DNA of 64,000 nt from Lithobates sylvaticus (Eukaryota > Chordata > Amphibia > Anura > Ranidae). Position numbers and translations under genes: made by a program. The notes beneath the pieces were generated by a model. That model did not search any database, was not told where the DNA came from, and was given only the letters and a program-made list of their open reading frames with translations. How positions within the stretch are numbered: position 1 is the stretch's first letter; each line of letters begins with the position of its first letter. Shown one piece after another: positions 22,569 through 34,093 of the stretch. Location of the stretch: NCBI GenBank assembly GCA_028564925.1, contig CM053029.1, forward strand, positions 31,034,025 to 31,098,024. The letters run 5' to 3'.

Positions 22569-23218
22569 TAGTGACACTTTTGACACTTTGTGGGAACCAG
22601 TGACACTAATACAGTGATCCGTGCTAAAAATATGTACTGTCACTGTACTAATGACACTGGCTGGGAAGGGGATATCATTTAGGGCAATCAATGGGTTAAA
22701 TGTGTGCCTAACAAGTGTTTTCTCACTGTGGGGCAGGTGATTTTACAAAGGGAAAACATAGATACCTGTACCTGCTTTGCAGGAACACAGGATCGATGTC
22801 TTCCACACTGACAGAATGGCGAACTGCCTTGGCGAGTCCGCCGGATCTGCTGATTGGCTCTGATACCCAGAAATGCAGGATCACATATATAAGTGATCCT
22901 GCGCAGCACAACCACCCTGTAGCAGTAAATCTGCTATCAGGCGATCAGCAGCTGGTTAAGATCATCAGCATTATGATAACTCACAGGAAGCAAGCACTCT
23001 ATCATGGCTCTGGCTGGCTCTGTCACTGTGTGTCACATAACATGGCTGCTGGGTGCGGATTTTGTTAACTTCTGACCAATAAGTGCCCGCTGCCTTTGAG
23101 TTCTGATACCATCCATTATGCCAGAGAGACAGGCAGTAAAATGTAGACTATTCACAGACACCCCCAAAGCACACCTGTGTTAAAGCCTGGAAGGCACTGG
23201 CAGCCCCACGATTGGATC

Positions 23219-24685
23219 TAGACATGTGCAATTTGTTTCGTTTTTTTTCGTTAAAATTCGTTATATTCGTTCATTCGTTATCGTACGAATGAACGAACGA
23301 TTTGCTAAAAATTTTAACGAATAACGAATGTTCGAATCAAACGAATCCGAAAAACGATGAAAATCCGAATTAACCAAATTAGAAACAACGAAACTACGAA
23401 AGTAGAAAATCCAAAAAACGAAAGCAGGATCAACGAAAATCAAAATGAAAGAAAAAATTCGTACATTCGTAACTTTATTTTTTTTTGTTGAATTGGTATT
23501 TTTCCGTGTCCCTTACAATGGCGCTGCTTGTAAAAATGAAAGAAGGGGGGGCTGTGGGACTTTAAATGAGGTCTATGACAAAAAGCCAAGGTTACCTCCA
23601 TTCCTGATTCTGGTAAGAAGCTAAGTAAGGGGTTGGGACTTTAAATGAAACATGCACTTGAAAAATAGATAATTGTTCGTAACAGATTTATTCCATGTAT
23701 TAATGATTAATAATAACAAGACACACACCACCGTGAGTCCGAACAATTATCTATTTTTCAAGTGCATGTTTCATTTAAAGTCCCAACCCCTTACTTAACT
23801 TTGTACAATGGCGCTGCTTAACGTGCTTAACGTGCTTCGAATGGATTGAACGAAAAAATTCGTACATTCGTAACTTTTTTTTTCGATTCGTAATTTTCCG
23901 TGTCTCTTACAATGGCGCTGCTTAACGTGCTTCGAATGGATTAAACGAAAAAATTCGTACATTCGTAACTTTTTTTTTTTTGATTAGTAATTTTCCGTGT
24001 CTCTTACAATGGCGCTGCTTAACGTGCTTCGAATGGATTAAACGAAAAAATTCGTACATTCGTAACTTTTTTTATTTTTTTGCGATTTGTAATTTTCCGT
24101 GTCTCTTACAATGGCGCTGCTTAACGTGCTTCGAATAGAGTGTCTCTTAAAATGTAATAATAGCATACACATTACATAAAATTATGAATTATGCTCCGAT
24201 TATGAATCTATGAAAACAAAGTTACGAAAGTAGGAATAAATCAATCTAACAAAAGTACGAATGTAACTAAATCTACGAAAATACGAATGCGTACGAATTT
24301 CGAATAAACGAAAATTAAACTAACGGAAAAACGAATCAACGAAAAAATAACTCTTACGAAAATACGAATCGTTACGAATACGAACACCGACGACTTACGA
24401 ATTTACGAATCGTTACGAATACGAACACCGACGACTTACGAATTTACGAATTGTTACGAATACGAACAACGACGACTTACGAATTTACGAATCGTTCCGA
24501 ATACGAACACCGTGGACTTACGAATTTACGAATCGTTACGAATACGAACAACGACGACTTACGAATTTACGAATCGTTCCGAATACGAACACCGACGACT
24601 TACGAATTTATGAATCGTTACGAATCAACGGAAACGAAAGAAACAAAACGAAAATAAACAAATGTTTCTATTGTGCACATGTCTA
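23219..24685 (+). mobile_element. AT-rich hAT element, copy 5, with expanded units
   Basis: Exact 8-base flanks ATTGGATC. At 1467 bases it is the longest copy: four to five tandem units of the CAATGGCGCTGCTTAACGTG block, extra TTACGAATTTACGAATCGTT units on the right, and an insertion at about 23531-23805. Confidence 0.92.
23531..23805. mobile_element. Small insertion carrying a perfect 57-base inverted repeat
   Basis: Interrupts the hAT body between GCGCTGCTTG and TTTGTACAATGGCGC. Arms 23623-23679 and 23740-23796 are perfect complements of 57 bases around a 60-base loop. Contains AAGTAAGGGGTTGGGACTTT and its inverse. Confidence 0.8.
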
Positions 24686-25130
24686 ATTGGATCTGCTTCC
24701 CCTCTATTCCTGCTGCTGGACATCGTCAGCTGAGCTCAGCTGCCTCTCTCTGCCCGTTGCCGCCTCCGCCTGCCTCACAGCCTCTCAGGTCTCACTCTCC
24801 GGGCCTCGGCTACTACTGGGTGGGGAGCGGAGAAAAACGACTCTGCCGGGGAAGGCAAGGAGATAAGCAGGCAGGCGGCTGGCCGGGATTTGAGCCAAGG
24901 CAGAAGAACATGTGAGCGGAGCTGAATTGGCATGTGCCGGAAACTGAAGAAATAGTCCATGCGCTCCGACCAGCACATAATCATCAGAAAGGGACACAGA
25001 TAATGGAAAAAATACACCCCCTAAGCTAGTAGGAGCGGGGGTGTGTAATTCAGATTTTTTTTTAATTTTTTTTTTTTTTATTCTGCACTGACTTTCTTTG
25101 AAAATTGCCCCGGCTCCTGTTGAAGTCAAA

Positions 25131-25512
25131 TCCGGGGACAAAACCGGGGACAGACATGGTCTGGGGACAGTGTCCTCAATCCGGGGACAAAACCGGGGAC
25201 AGACATGGTCCGGGGACAGTGTCCTCAATCCGGGGACAAAACCCTGGGACAGACATGGTCCGGAGACAGTATCCTCAATCCGGGGACTGTCCCCTGAAAC
25301 CGGGGACAGACATGGTCCGGGGACAGTGTCCTCAATCCGGGGACAAAACCGGGGACAGACATGGTCCGGGGACAGTGTCCTCAATCCGGGGACAAAACCC
25401 TGGGACAGACATGGTCCGGGGACAGTATCCTCAATCCGGGGACAAAACCCTGGGACAGACATGGTCCGGAGACAGTATCCTCAATCCGGGGACTGTCCCC
25501 TGAAACCGGGGA
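25131..25512. repeat. 49-50-base minisatellite (CCGGGGACA)
   Basis: About eight units of CCGGGGACAAAACC, GGGGACAGACATGGTC and GGGGACAGTGTCCTCAAT, just inside the right end of the hAT; the unit resembles the element's own terminal sequence. Confidence 0.9.
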
Positions 25513-25535
25513 CATCTGGTCACCCTATCTTAAGT

Positions 25536-25979
25536 ATCAAATAATAAGTGGATTTGGTACTTATTAAGACCATCATACAGGAATCTTTAGTTGTAATTTA
25601 ACTAGAGCAAGACAACTCGACAGTTTATAGATGTTTCCTGCTGACTAGTCTGTGTCTGGGGTTCGAGGGTTGTCTAAAAAAACAGAACTGGAGGCTGCTG
25701 CAACGTTCCTTTAAGATTTTCATCCTTATCATGTAATCTGTCACAATGGGTTGCATAATGGAGGACAAACCTCTGAAAAAAAGGTTCACAAGCCCACGTT
25801 CTAGCAAAACCACAGAGACAAAAAAAAGCAGACATCATTGTGAAAGAAACTGACACAAACAAAAATTAACCACTAAGGGGCCCCATCAGGGTTGCCAGCC
25901 TCAATAAAACCAGAAACAGTATGTAAAACATTTTTTTTTTAAATCCCAAGATTATAGCTGCCCCGCCTCTCCAGTACCT
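25536..25979. other. Unclassified intronic DNA
   Basis: No gene or element end recognised. Confidence 0.4.
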
Positions 25980-26027
25980 TTTCAGTGTGTGTATGTGTAT
26001 TCTGTGTGTGTATTCTGTGTGTGTATA

Positions 26028-26961
26028 CTGTGTGTGTATATTGTGTTTCTGTGTGTGTATACTGTATATGAGTGTGTGTATACTGTGTGGCCCTATAATC
26101 TATTGCCTGAGGGCCCCATAATCTCCTATTGCCCGGGGGCCCCATAATCTCCTATTGCCCGGGGGCCCCATAATCTCCTATTGCCCGGGGGCCCCATAAT
26201 CTCCTATTGCCTGGGGGCCCCATGAGTTGTCAGTCCGCCCCTGACGACGCCGCAATGGTACATTTCCGGTCGAATGTTCCGCCTACAAGCTATAGTAGAA
26301 TTCTAATGTTGTATGACACTAGTAATAATTATATTTATTAATTATTATTACTAGTCAACCAACATTAGAATTCTTCTATAGCCTATGGGCAGAGCATTTG
26401 ACTATAAATGGCCGCCCGCCCCGACTGCTTCGTTGAATCTTTATGTTGAATATTTTCTCTCTATGTCGAATAATATTGGACTAATAGAGTTAGGGTAGGC
26501 ACATTTGACCTTTTTTGCTATTGGTCTCTATAATGTCAAAAAATGTTCTCTCTATGTCGAATCTTTTCTCTCTATGTCAAATCTTTTCTCTCTATGTTGA
26601 ATCTTTTCTCTCTATGTCGAATCTTTTCTCTCTATGTTGAATCTTTTCTCTCTATGTCGAATCTTTTCTCTCTATGTTGAATCGTTTCTCTCTATGTTGA
26701 ATCTTTTCTCTCTATGTCGAATCTTTTCTCTCTATGTCGAATCTTTTCTCTCTATGTTGAATCTTTTCTCTCTATGTTGAATCTTTTCTCTCTATGTCAA
26801 ATCTTTTCTCTCTATGTCAAATCTTTTCTCTCTATGTCGAATCTTTTCTCTCTATGTCGAATCTTTTCTCTCGATGTCGAATCTTTTCTCTCGATGTAGA
26901 ATCTTTTCTCTCTATGTAGAATAGTCTTGGACTAATAGAGCTAAGGTTAGGCACATTCGAC
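26028..26961 (+). repeat. Duplicated minisatellite-bearing segment, copy 1
   Basis: Order: GT/TATACTG microsatellite, 26-base GCCCGGGGGCCCCATAATCT repeat (five units, 26090-26225), AT-rich palindrome (26290-26385), then about nineteen 20-base units of CTATGTCGAATCTTTTCTCT (26543-26925). Nearly the same string recurs at 30846-31794. Confidence 0.9.
26290..26385. repeat. AT-rich palindrome
   Basis: Arms CTATAGTAGAATTCTAATGT and its near-perfect inverse pair around ATTATATTTATTAATTATTA. Repeated in the second copy at about 31162-31257. Confidence 0.85.
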
Positions 26962-26979
26962 TGTAGTATATTGTGTCTA

Positions 26980-26991
26980 GTATATATGTAT

Positions 26992-27022
<31 letters not shown>

Positions 27023-27023
27023 C

Positions 27024-27065
<42 letters not shown>

Positions 27066-27070
27066 TATAT
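26980..27070. repeat. TA/TG microsatellite
   Basis: Interrupted (TA)n with TGTG segments directly after copy 1 of the duplicated segment. Confidence 0.9.
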
Positions 27071-28003
27071 ATATGTTTATTATATGTAGTGTTTTTATTT
27101 AGGCATTCTAAAGACAAGGTTATTCTAGGCAGACCGCTTTGGTAGCCGTTATCTAATTGCGCATATTACAGTTTTTCTCTATTGGTTTGGCTCATTTCTT
27201 GAAACAGAAATGACATTCTCAAAACTCTAAGATCATTTGGCTAAACAGTCTTACAGTTCAGCACAACACTATAACTCACGTGCAAAAGCTCATATCTCTC
27301 CCAAAACTGATCACTCATGCTTCAAAACCATATTCCTTTCCCATATAAAGAGTCAGTGCACCCAAAATGGCAAAGATTCTTCTCAATTGCTTTGGCTCAT
27401 TTCTTGAAACAGACCAGACATTCTCAACTCTCTTGGTGCTTTTGCCAAAATAACCTGGATGGTTCGGCACAACACCACGGTTCACCTTCAAAAGCTCATA
27501 TCTTTCCCAAAACAGTTCATTCATGTGTCAAAAATAAATTTCTTTCTCATTCAAATAGTCAGTGCCCCCAAAATGCTTCATCCCTTTGGCATTGTGTAAG
27601 CACTGCAAGTCAAAATGTTTAGATGTTTTGTCTCTATGGCAGAGGACCATTGAAATATCCCTCATGTCCACCTTTCAGTCTTAGCCCAGTCCTTCATTGA
27701 CAATGGTTACTGTACAGTTTTGGTCTAGCTAACTGAATACAATTGTGTATAAAACTGAAAAAAAAGAAAAGATTTTAGGGTAAGAGTAGCCTTCAAGGTT
27801 TGACATCACACATTGCACTCATACTGCCAAGGAAAAATTACTTTACTTCCATACATCAGAGTAAAAAGAAAATGTATACAGCATAATATACAGAAATATA
27901 AACACACAAACAAAAAACAAGGAAAATTACATTTAGCCTACAATGCTGTAAATAAAGCTGGAGTTTCACAACTACTGTAACATCTCTTCACTGGCCACCG
28001 TCC

Positions 28004-28650
28004 TCACCCTCCTGCCCATCCACACGCTGCTGTCTGTCTGGCCACAGATTCTTCGCATCGTATATCCTCCCTTGCGATGCAACGAGGGAAGAAACGACGT
28101 GCATGTCGCAACCATCCCCTACACTGATATCCTGTAATATCCTCAAAGGCAGCGTCCATTGCATGGAGCAGGGACCTCTGGTCTTGAGCCCGATGCTCAT
28201 ACACTCTCCACCTCCAAGCGGAGAAAAACTCCTCAATAGGATTGAGGAAAGGACAGTATGGTGGTAGGAACACCATATCCATCCTTGGGTGAGCAGTGAA
28301 CCAGGCCTTGATAAGCGGGCCACGATAGAAATTCACATTGTCCCATACAATTATATATTGTGGTAGGTGACGCCCTATGAGACCTCTCTCATTTTCAGGG
28401 ATCAAATCCAAATGAAGGCGGTCCAAGAAGATGAGGAGCTCCTGTGTATTGTATGGGCCAAGACTGGGGATGTGAGTGGCCACACCATTCTCAGAAATGG
28501 CAGCACACATAGTTATATTGCCCCCTCGCTGACCTGGGACATCCACCGTGGCCAATAAAATTACGGCCACGTCTTCGGCCCTTGGCCAGGTTGAAGCCAG
28601 TCTCATCCACATACACGAGTATGTGAGAGGTCTCGTTTCCTTCCAATGCC
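28004..28650 (-). pseudogene. IS630/Tc1-like DDE transposase, C-terminal part
   Basis: Minus-strand frame with TMCAAISENGVATHIPSLGP, YIIVWDNVNFYRGPLIKAWF and FLPPYCPFLNPIEEFFSAWR: the second catalytic Asp (WDN) and the PPYxPxLNPIE Glu motif of the DDE fold. The first Asp (VYVDETGFNLAKGRRRG) lies upstream at about 28575-28625 in another frame, shifted by a small deletion near 28556. The N-terminal DNA-binding domain is not found. Non-functional. Confidence 0.85.
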
Positions 28651-28721
28651 ATTATTCTCTACAATAGAGTAAAACAGGAAAACATCAAATTAGTCATACA
28701 GAAGAGTCATACACTGCAGTT

Positions 28722-29407
28722 TGTAACGCCGAGCGCTCCGGGAATCCCCTCCACCCCGGAGCGCTCACGGCGGTCTCTGCCCTGCAGCGCCTCGGTCAGC
28801 TCCCCTGACCGCAGGCGCTGCTTTGTTTCCGGGATGCGATCCTCGGTCCGCCCGGGGATCGCATCCCGCTCCTCTCACCTGTCCCCTGCAGGCTGTCTTC
28901 GGCGTGCGCGCGCCCCTGCTCCCCAGGCGCACGCGCGCGACTTCGCCCCCAGTTAAAGGGCCAGTGCACTATCAATTAGTGCCTGGTCCAATTACAGTTT
29001 TCCCAATCCCATTAAAAACCCACTTCCCCTTCCTGTTCTTGCTGGATCTTGTGTTGCCTTAGTGCCCAGTGAAAGCGTTTGTGTGTTTTGCTCCTTCTGT
29101 GTATCCAGACCTTTGCTGTTGCCCCCGACTACGAACCTTTGCCACCTGCCTTGACCCTTTGCTACGTTTGACCTTGCCTCTGCCTAATCCTTGTGTACCG
29201 CGCCTGTCTCAGCTGTCAGTGGGGTCGAGTTGCTATTGGAAGACACGACCTGGTTGCTACCGCCGCTACAAGTCCATCCCGCCTTGCGGCGGGCTCTGGT
29301 GAAAACCAGTAGCAACATTAGAACCGGTCCTCCAATACAACCCGTGCTATCGCCCCATTGGCATAGGGGATCCACCTCCTGTTCCCCGCCGTACCCGGTA
29401 CGTGACA
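28722..29407. mobile_element. Solo LTR of an LTR retroelement
   Basis: A 686-base block starting TGTAACGCC and ending GTGACA, flanked by an exact 5-base duplication CAGTT (28717-28721, 29408-29412). No internal region, so it is a recombined solo LTR fossil. The family (Gypsy-like or retrovirus-like) cannot be decided. Intact target duplication suggests moderate age, younger than its Tc1 host. Confidence 0.75.
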
Positions 29408-29586
29408 CAGTTACAGACAGTTACATAGGAATGTTCTATGTTCTACACAAGTTCAATATACTACTAGCCAGTATTCCAGTGGTTCCAAACCTGGGGTACA
29501 TGTACCCTATGCAGAGGTACTACAGGGGGTATTTGACAGAAAGGGGAGGGGAAAAATTATCAACGAGTAGACTTACTGAAATGTTA

Positions 29587-29976
29587 TGCCCCGTATCTTA
29601 TTCCGATGGAAAAAGTCCAATCGGATTATGTTGTCGGAAAATCCGATCGTGTGTAATTTTCGTCGGAAAAAAATTTGAGAGCAGGATCTCTAATTTTCCG
29701 ACAACAAAATCCGATCAGACTTTTTCCGACTGTGTGTAGGTAATTCCGACTAACAAAGTGCCACGCATGCTCAGATCAAATTACCAAACCAAAGCTATTG
29801 GCTACTAGCCTCTACGTAGTTTTGTTGTACGCAACGAACGTCACCACGTTCAGAATGATCGTATTTTCCAACAACTTCGTCGGACCGTGTGTATGCAACA
29901 CCAGCGTCGGACAAAATCCGTCAGAAAAAATCTGACGGATTTTGTGGTCGGGATTTCCGACCGTGTGTACGGGGCA
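29587..29976. mobile_element. TWA-flanked ACACACGGTCGGA-type element
   Basis: Ends TGCCCCGTATC and GTGTACGGGGCA with TTA duplications (29584-29586, 29977-29979). Inserted in the Tc1-like element. Confidence 0.8.
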
Positions 29977-30626
29977 TTACTCCTCTTCCTCGAGCAGGCA
30001 GTTGCCCTTGTTCATTTACTTGGTTAGGTGCCTCCATGTTCAGAGATTGTACTGGTCCTGCATGGTCAAGCTCTATATATACATGTTTGGCAGCATTCAC
30101 AATCATGGACAGCACCTGTCAGGTAACTAAACATACTGTTTGATCGGTCATCTGAGACCAACTCCAACTCCTTCGTTAGTCAAGTTGTAGTTGCACCTGA
30201 CTGTCAATTGCTGTAATAATTTTATCAAATGTTCCAAGAGATTCATATATGGTATTCATGGTATTATGTTCCTGAATAATTTTGACAATTGAACAGACTA
30301 TTGTGCATGTGATGGCTTATACAATGAACTTACGCTGACATGTTTTGGAGTGGACGACCATTAGACTGAGAATTGATAATCAGTTTAGATCAACAAGATA
30401 TATTTACTTGGAAATTGTGCTAAATGTAGGCTACTTGTACTTAATCATTTGAAAGATGTACTGAGACATTGAGACATGTACTGAGACATTTGCAATTTGA
30501 AGAAATGAATGAGAAATTCAATTCAGTTGTGAACAATTGCCAAGTGGTTTGGAGATTTGTCCATGTTGTTTTGAGAATGTCATTTCTGTTTCAAGAAATG
30601 AGCCAAAACAATGGAGAAAAACTGTA

Positions 30627-30845
30627 ACAAGGGGGGCAATCACTTTTTCACACAGGGCCATGATGGTTTGGATTTTTTTTCACCTTTAATAATAAACACC
30701 TTCATTTACAAATTGCATTTTGTGTTTACTTGTGTTGTCCTTGACTATTGTTTAAATTGGTTTGATGTTCCGAAACACTTAAGTGTGACAAACATGCAAA
30801 GGAACAGGAAATGAGGAAGGGGGCAAACACTTTTTCACACCACTG
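30627..30845. mobile_element. Tc1-type terminus fragment (GTGTTTGCCCCC)
   Basis: Ends GGGGGCAAACACTTTTTCACACCACTG followed by TA, a Tc1 end I recall from frogs and fish. No transposase and no partner end in place. Confidence 0.6.
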
Positions 30846-31794
30846 TATACTGTGTGTGTATATTGTGTTTCTGTGTGTGTATACTGTATATGAGTGTGTG
30901 TATACTGTGTGGCCCTATAATCTATTGCCTGAAGGCCCCATAATCTCCTATTGCCCGGGGGCCCCATAATCTCCTATTGCCCGGGGGGCCCATAATCTCC
31001 TATTGCCCGGGGGCCCCATAATCTCCTATTGCCCGGGGGCCCCATAATCTCCTATTGCCTGGGGGCCCCATAATCTTCTATTGCCTGGGGGCCCCATGAG
31101 TTGTCAGTCTGCCCCTGACGACGCCGCAATGGTACATTTCCGGTCGAATGTTCCGCCTACAAGCTATAGTAGAATTCTAATGTTGTATGACACTAGTAAT
31201 AATTATATTTATTAATTATTATTACTAGTCAACCAACATTAGAATTCTTCTATAGCCTATGGGCAGAGCATTTGACTATAAATGGCCGCCCGCCCCGACT
31301 GCTTCGTTGAATCTTTATGTTGAATATTTTCTCTCTATGTCGAATAATATTGGACTAATAGAGTTAGGTTAGGCACATTAAACCTTTTTTGCTATTGTCT
31401 CTATAATGTCAACATTTTTTCTCTCTATGTAGAATCTTTTCTCTCTATGTAGAATCTTTTCTCTCTATGTTGAATCTTTTCTCTCTATGTCGAATCTTTT
31501 CTCTCTATGTTGAATCTTTTCTCTCTATGTCGAATCTTTTCTCTCTATGTCGAATCTTTTCTCTCTATGTCAAATCTTTTCTCTCTATGTCGAATCTTTT
31601 CTCTCTATGTTGAATCTTTTCTCTCTATGTCAAATCTTTTCTCTCTATGTCGAATCTTTTCTCTCTATGTCAAATCTTTTCTCTCTATGTCGAATCTTTT
31701 CTCTCTATGTCAAATCTTTTCTCTCTATGTAGAATCTTTTCTCTCTATGTAGAATAGTCTTGGACTAATAGAGCTAAGGTTAGGCACATTCGAC
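30846..31794 (+). repeat. Duplicated minisatellite-bearing segment, copy 2
   Basis: Same order as 26028-26961, with seven instead of five 26-base units and about seventeen 20-base units. Copies end together at GGCACATTCGAC. Confidence 0.9.
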
Positions 31795-31998
31795 CACAGG
31801 TTCGATGGACACAGATCACTATTGTCAGCGTCATGTCGAATCTCCTCTCTATATCGAACTGTTGTCACAACGAAAACGAAAATAAAGCATTTGTTTATGT
31901 CGGCTCTTTCGGTTTTCGGATTCTGCATGTTCGTTATCGTTTGTTAAAACGATAACGAAAATACCAGAAATTTAGATGAAAACAAATGCACATGTCTA
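31795..31998. mobile_element. hAT right-end fragment
   Basis: Ends AAATGCACATGTCTA; contains AACGATAACGAAAATACC. No left partner with a matching duplication. Confidence 0.5.
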
Positions 31999-32724
31999 GT
32001 AAACAAGGCATTTCCCTGTTCTGCCTAGCAACATGACAGGGATCTACTACTCCCAGTCATCGGGAACAGTGATCTCTGTCATGTTTTAGTGAGCCCATCC
32101 CCCCTATGGTTAGAACACATCCAGGGAACACACTTAACCCCTTGATCGCCCCCTAGTGTTTAAGCCCTTCCCTGCCAGTGACATTTATACAGTAATCAGT
32201 GCATTTTTATAGCACTAATCGCTGTATAAATGCCAATAGTCACAAAATAGTGTCAAAAGCGTCCAATGATTATTGTCCACTGCAATGTCGCAGTCATGAT
32301 AAAAATTGCAGATCGCCGCCATTACTAATTAAAAAAAATAATAATAATATTAAAAATGCCATAAATCTATCCTCTATTTTGTAGACTCGCTAACTTTTGC
32401 GCAAACCAATCAATATACGCTTATTTTTTTTTACCAAAAATATGTAGAAGAATACATATTGGCCTAAACTGAGGAAGAAATTCGTTTTACTTTATATTTG
32501 TTTGGGGGATATTTATTATAGCAAAAAGTAAAAAATATATTTTTTTTGCAAAATGTTCGCTCTATTTTTGATTATAGCGCAAAAAAATTTAAACGGCAGA
32601 GGTGATCAAATACCACCAAAAGAAAGCTCTATTTGTGGGAAAAAAAGGACATCAATTTTGTTTGGGTACAGCATCGCACGACTGCGCAATTGTCAGTTAA
32701 AGAGACGCAGTGCCATATCGCATA
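31999..32724 (+). mobile_element. TTAA-family element, truncated at both ends
   Basis: Runs from GTAAACAAGGCATTTCCCTG to the GACGCAGTGCCATATCGCA block. Lacks the CCGACC left end and GGGGCTGAAGTGG right end. Closest to the 17037 copy. Confidence 0.75.
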
Positions 32725-32924
32725 GTTTTTTTAGGTAAAAATAACAAACATGTTATACTTATGTAGCAAGGTCCCAGGCCTCCTTCGTTCTAATGAGAAC
32801 CTTTAGAGCCAAGAACTGCTGACATCCTTCCATGTAGAGTGGGTTGTGAGGCATAGTGGGTATAATGCAAGTTAGATTCATGGGTGCCAGACACTTCTTG
32901 AATGCAAAGAGATTTTTATTTCTA
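32725..32924. other. Unclassified intronic DNA
   Basis: About 200 bases; AACAAACATGTTATACTTA looks like an old repeat end. No gene. Confidence 0.35.
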
Positions 32925-32928
32925 CTAA

Positions 32929-33872
32929 CCACTTTCAGACCGGACCATTTTGCTGGCTTAAGACCAGACCACTTTTTGCGATTCGGCACTGCGTCGCTTT
33001 AACTGACAATTGCGCAGTCCTTTTTTCCCCACAAATAGAGCTTTCTTTTGGTGGTATTTGATCGCCCTTGCGGTTTTTATTTTTTGCGCTATAAACAAAA
33101 AAAGTGAAAATTTAGAAAAAAACGCATTATTTTTTACTTTTTGCTATAATAAATATCCCTCAAAAGTATATAAAAAATAATATTTTTTTCCTCTGTTTAG
33201 GCCGATACGTATTCTTCTACATTGTTTTGGTAATAAAAATCGCAATAAACGATTATTGATTGGTTTGCGCAAAAGTTATAGCATTTACAAAATAGCGGAT
33301 AGTTTTATAGCATTTCTATTAATATTTTTTTTGTTTTACTAGTAATGGCGGCGATCAGCGATTTTTATTGTGACTGCAAAATTATGGCGGACACATCGGA
33401 CATTTTTGACACATTTTTGGGGACATTGTCATTTATACAGCAATCAATGCTATTTAAATGCACTGATTCCTGTGTAAATGACACTGGCAGTGAAGGGGTT
33501 AAGCAGGGGGTGGCAGTGTAGGGGTTAAGTGTTCCTAGGGGCGTGTTACTAACTGTAGGGGGCGTGGCTGTAATTTAGTGAACACTGATCTCTGCTCCAA
33601 TCACAGGGAGCAGAGATCAGTGTCACTAGTTGCTAGGCAGAACGGGGAGATGCTGTTTACTTCCGCATCTCCCCGTTCAGCCTTCCCGTGAGACGTTCGC
33701 GGGCATCCCCACGGCGATCGAGTCCGCGGGACCCGCGACCAGACTCACATGGGTCCCGACCGGCGTGCACAGGATGGCACGGCGGCAATCTTAATGGGAC
33801 GTACCTGTACGCCCTTATGCCTGTCCGTGCCATTCTGCCGACATACATCGTCGTGCGCCGGTCGGGAAGTGG
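32929..33872 (-). mobile_element. TTAA-family element, full length, reverse
   Basis: Left flank CTAA (mutated) and right TTAA. Runs from CCACTTTCAGACC to CCGGTCGGGAAGTGG, complementary in order to 11919-12916. Confidence 0.8.
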
Positions 33873-33876
33873 TTAA

Positions 33877-34093
33877 ACAGAACTTTGGAAGGGAGGGTTT
33901 AGGGCCAGGACACCCTTAGGTAGTTGCAATCTTAATTAGCAGACTCAGAGACTTCTATAGTAGGACAGTCATGCAGGGAAAGGCATCCAGCAAAAGATGC
34001 CACATCTTCATCTGTAGGAGCGCTGTCTCCTATGGCAACATTCTTTAACAGTTTCTAACACAAAGTGTAACAGTTCCGTCACTTCCACTACAA
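33877..34093. other. Unclassified intronic DNA
   Basis: No gene; GTCATGCAGGGAAAGGCATC looks like a repeat from memory. Confidence 0.35.

Larger units (their letters stand above)
21211..25527 (+). mobile_element. hAT element (TAGGGTGACCAGAT family) containing nested insertions
   Basis: Left end TAAGGTGACCAGAT and right end ATCTGGTCACCCTA, with exact 8-base flanks TCTTAAGT (21203-21210, 25528-25535). Without its insertions it is about 1.6 kb and has no transposase. Inside are a TWA/TA-flanked element (21317-22568) and an AT-rich hAT (23219-24685), each itself interrupted. Confidence 0.88.
27169..30624 (-). mobile_element. Tc1/mariner-like (IS630-type) element with LTR and MITE insertions
   Basis: Terminal inverted repeats of about 60 bases (CAGTTTTTCTC, GGCTCATTTCTTGAAACAGA) with TA on both sides. 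A second subterminal copy of the left repeat lies at 27370-27560. Transposase remnant on the minus strand at 28004-28650. A solo LTR (28722-29407) and a TWA-flanked MITE (29587-29976) are inserted on the upstream side. Confidence 0.85.

Noticed and set aside
26543-31755. Regular 20-base arrays resembling a CRISPR
   Set aside because: Units are directly tandem with no spacers, and the window is vertebrate.
26028-31794. The two flanking 0.93-kb copies as LTRs of one retroelement
   Set aside because: They start inside a microsatellite, lack TG...CA ends and matching target duplications, and enclose a DNA transposon instead of retroelement genes.
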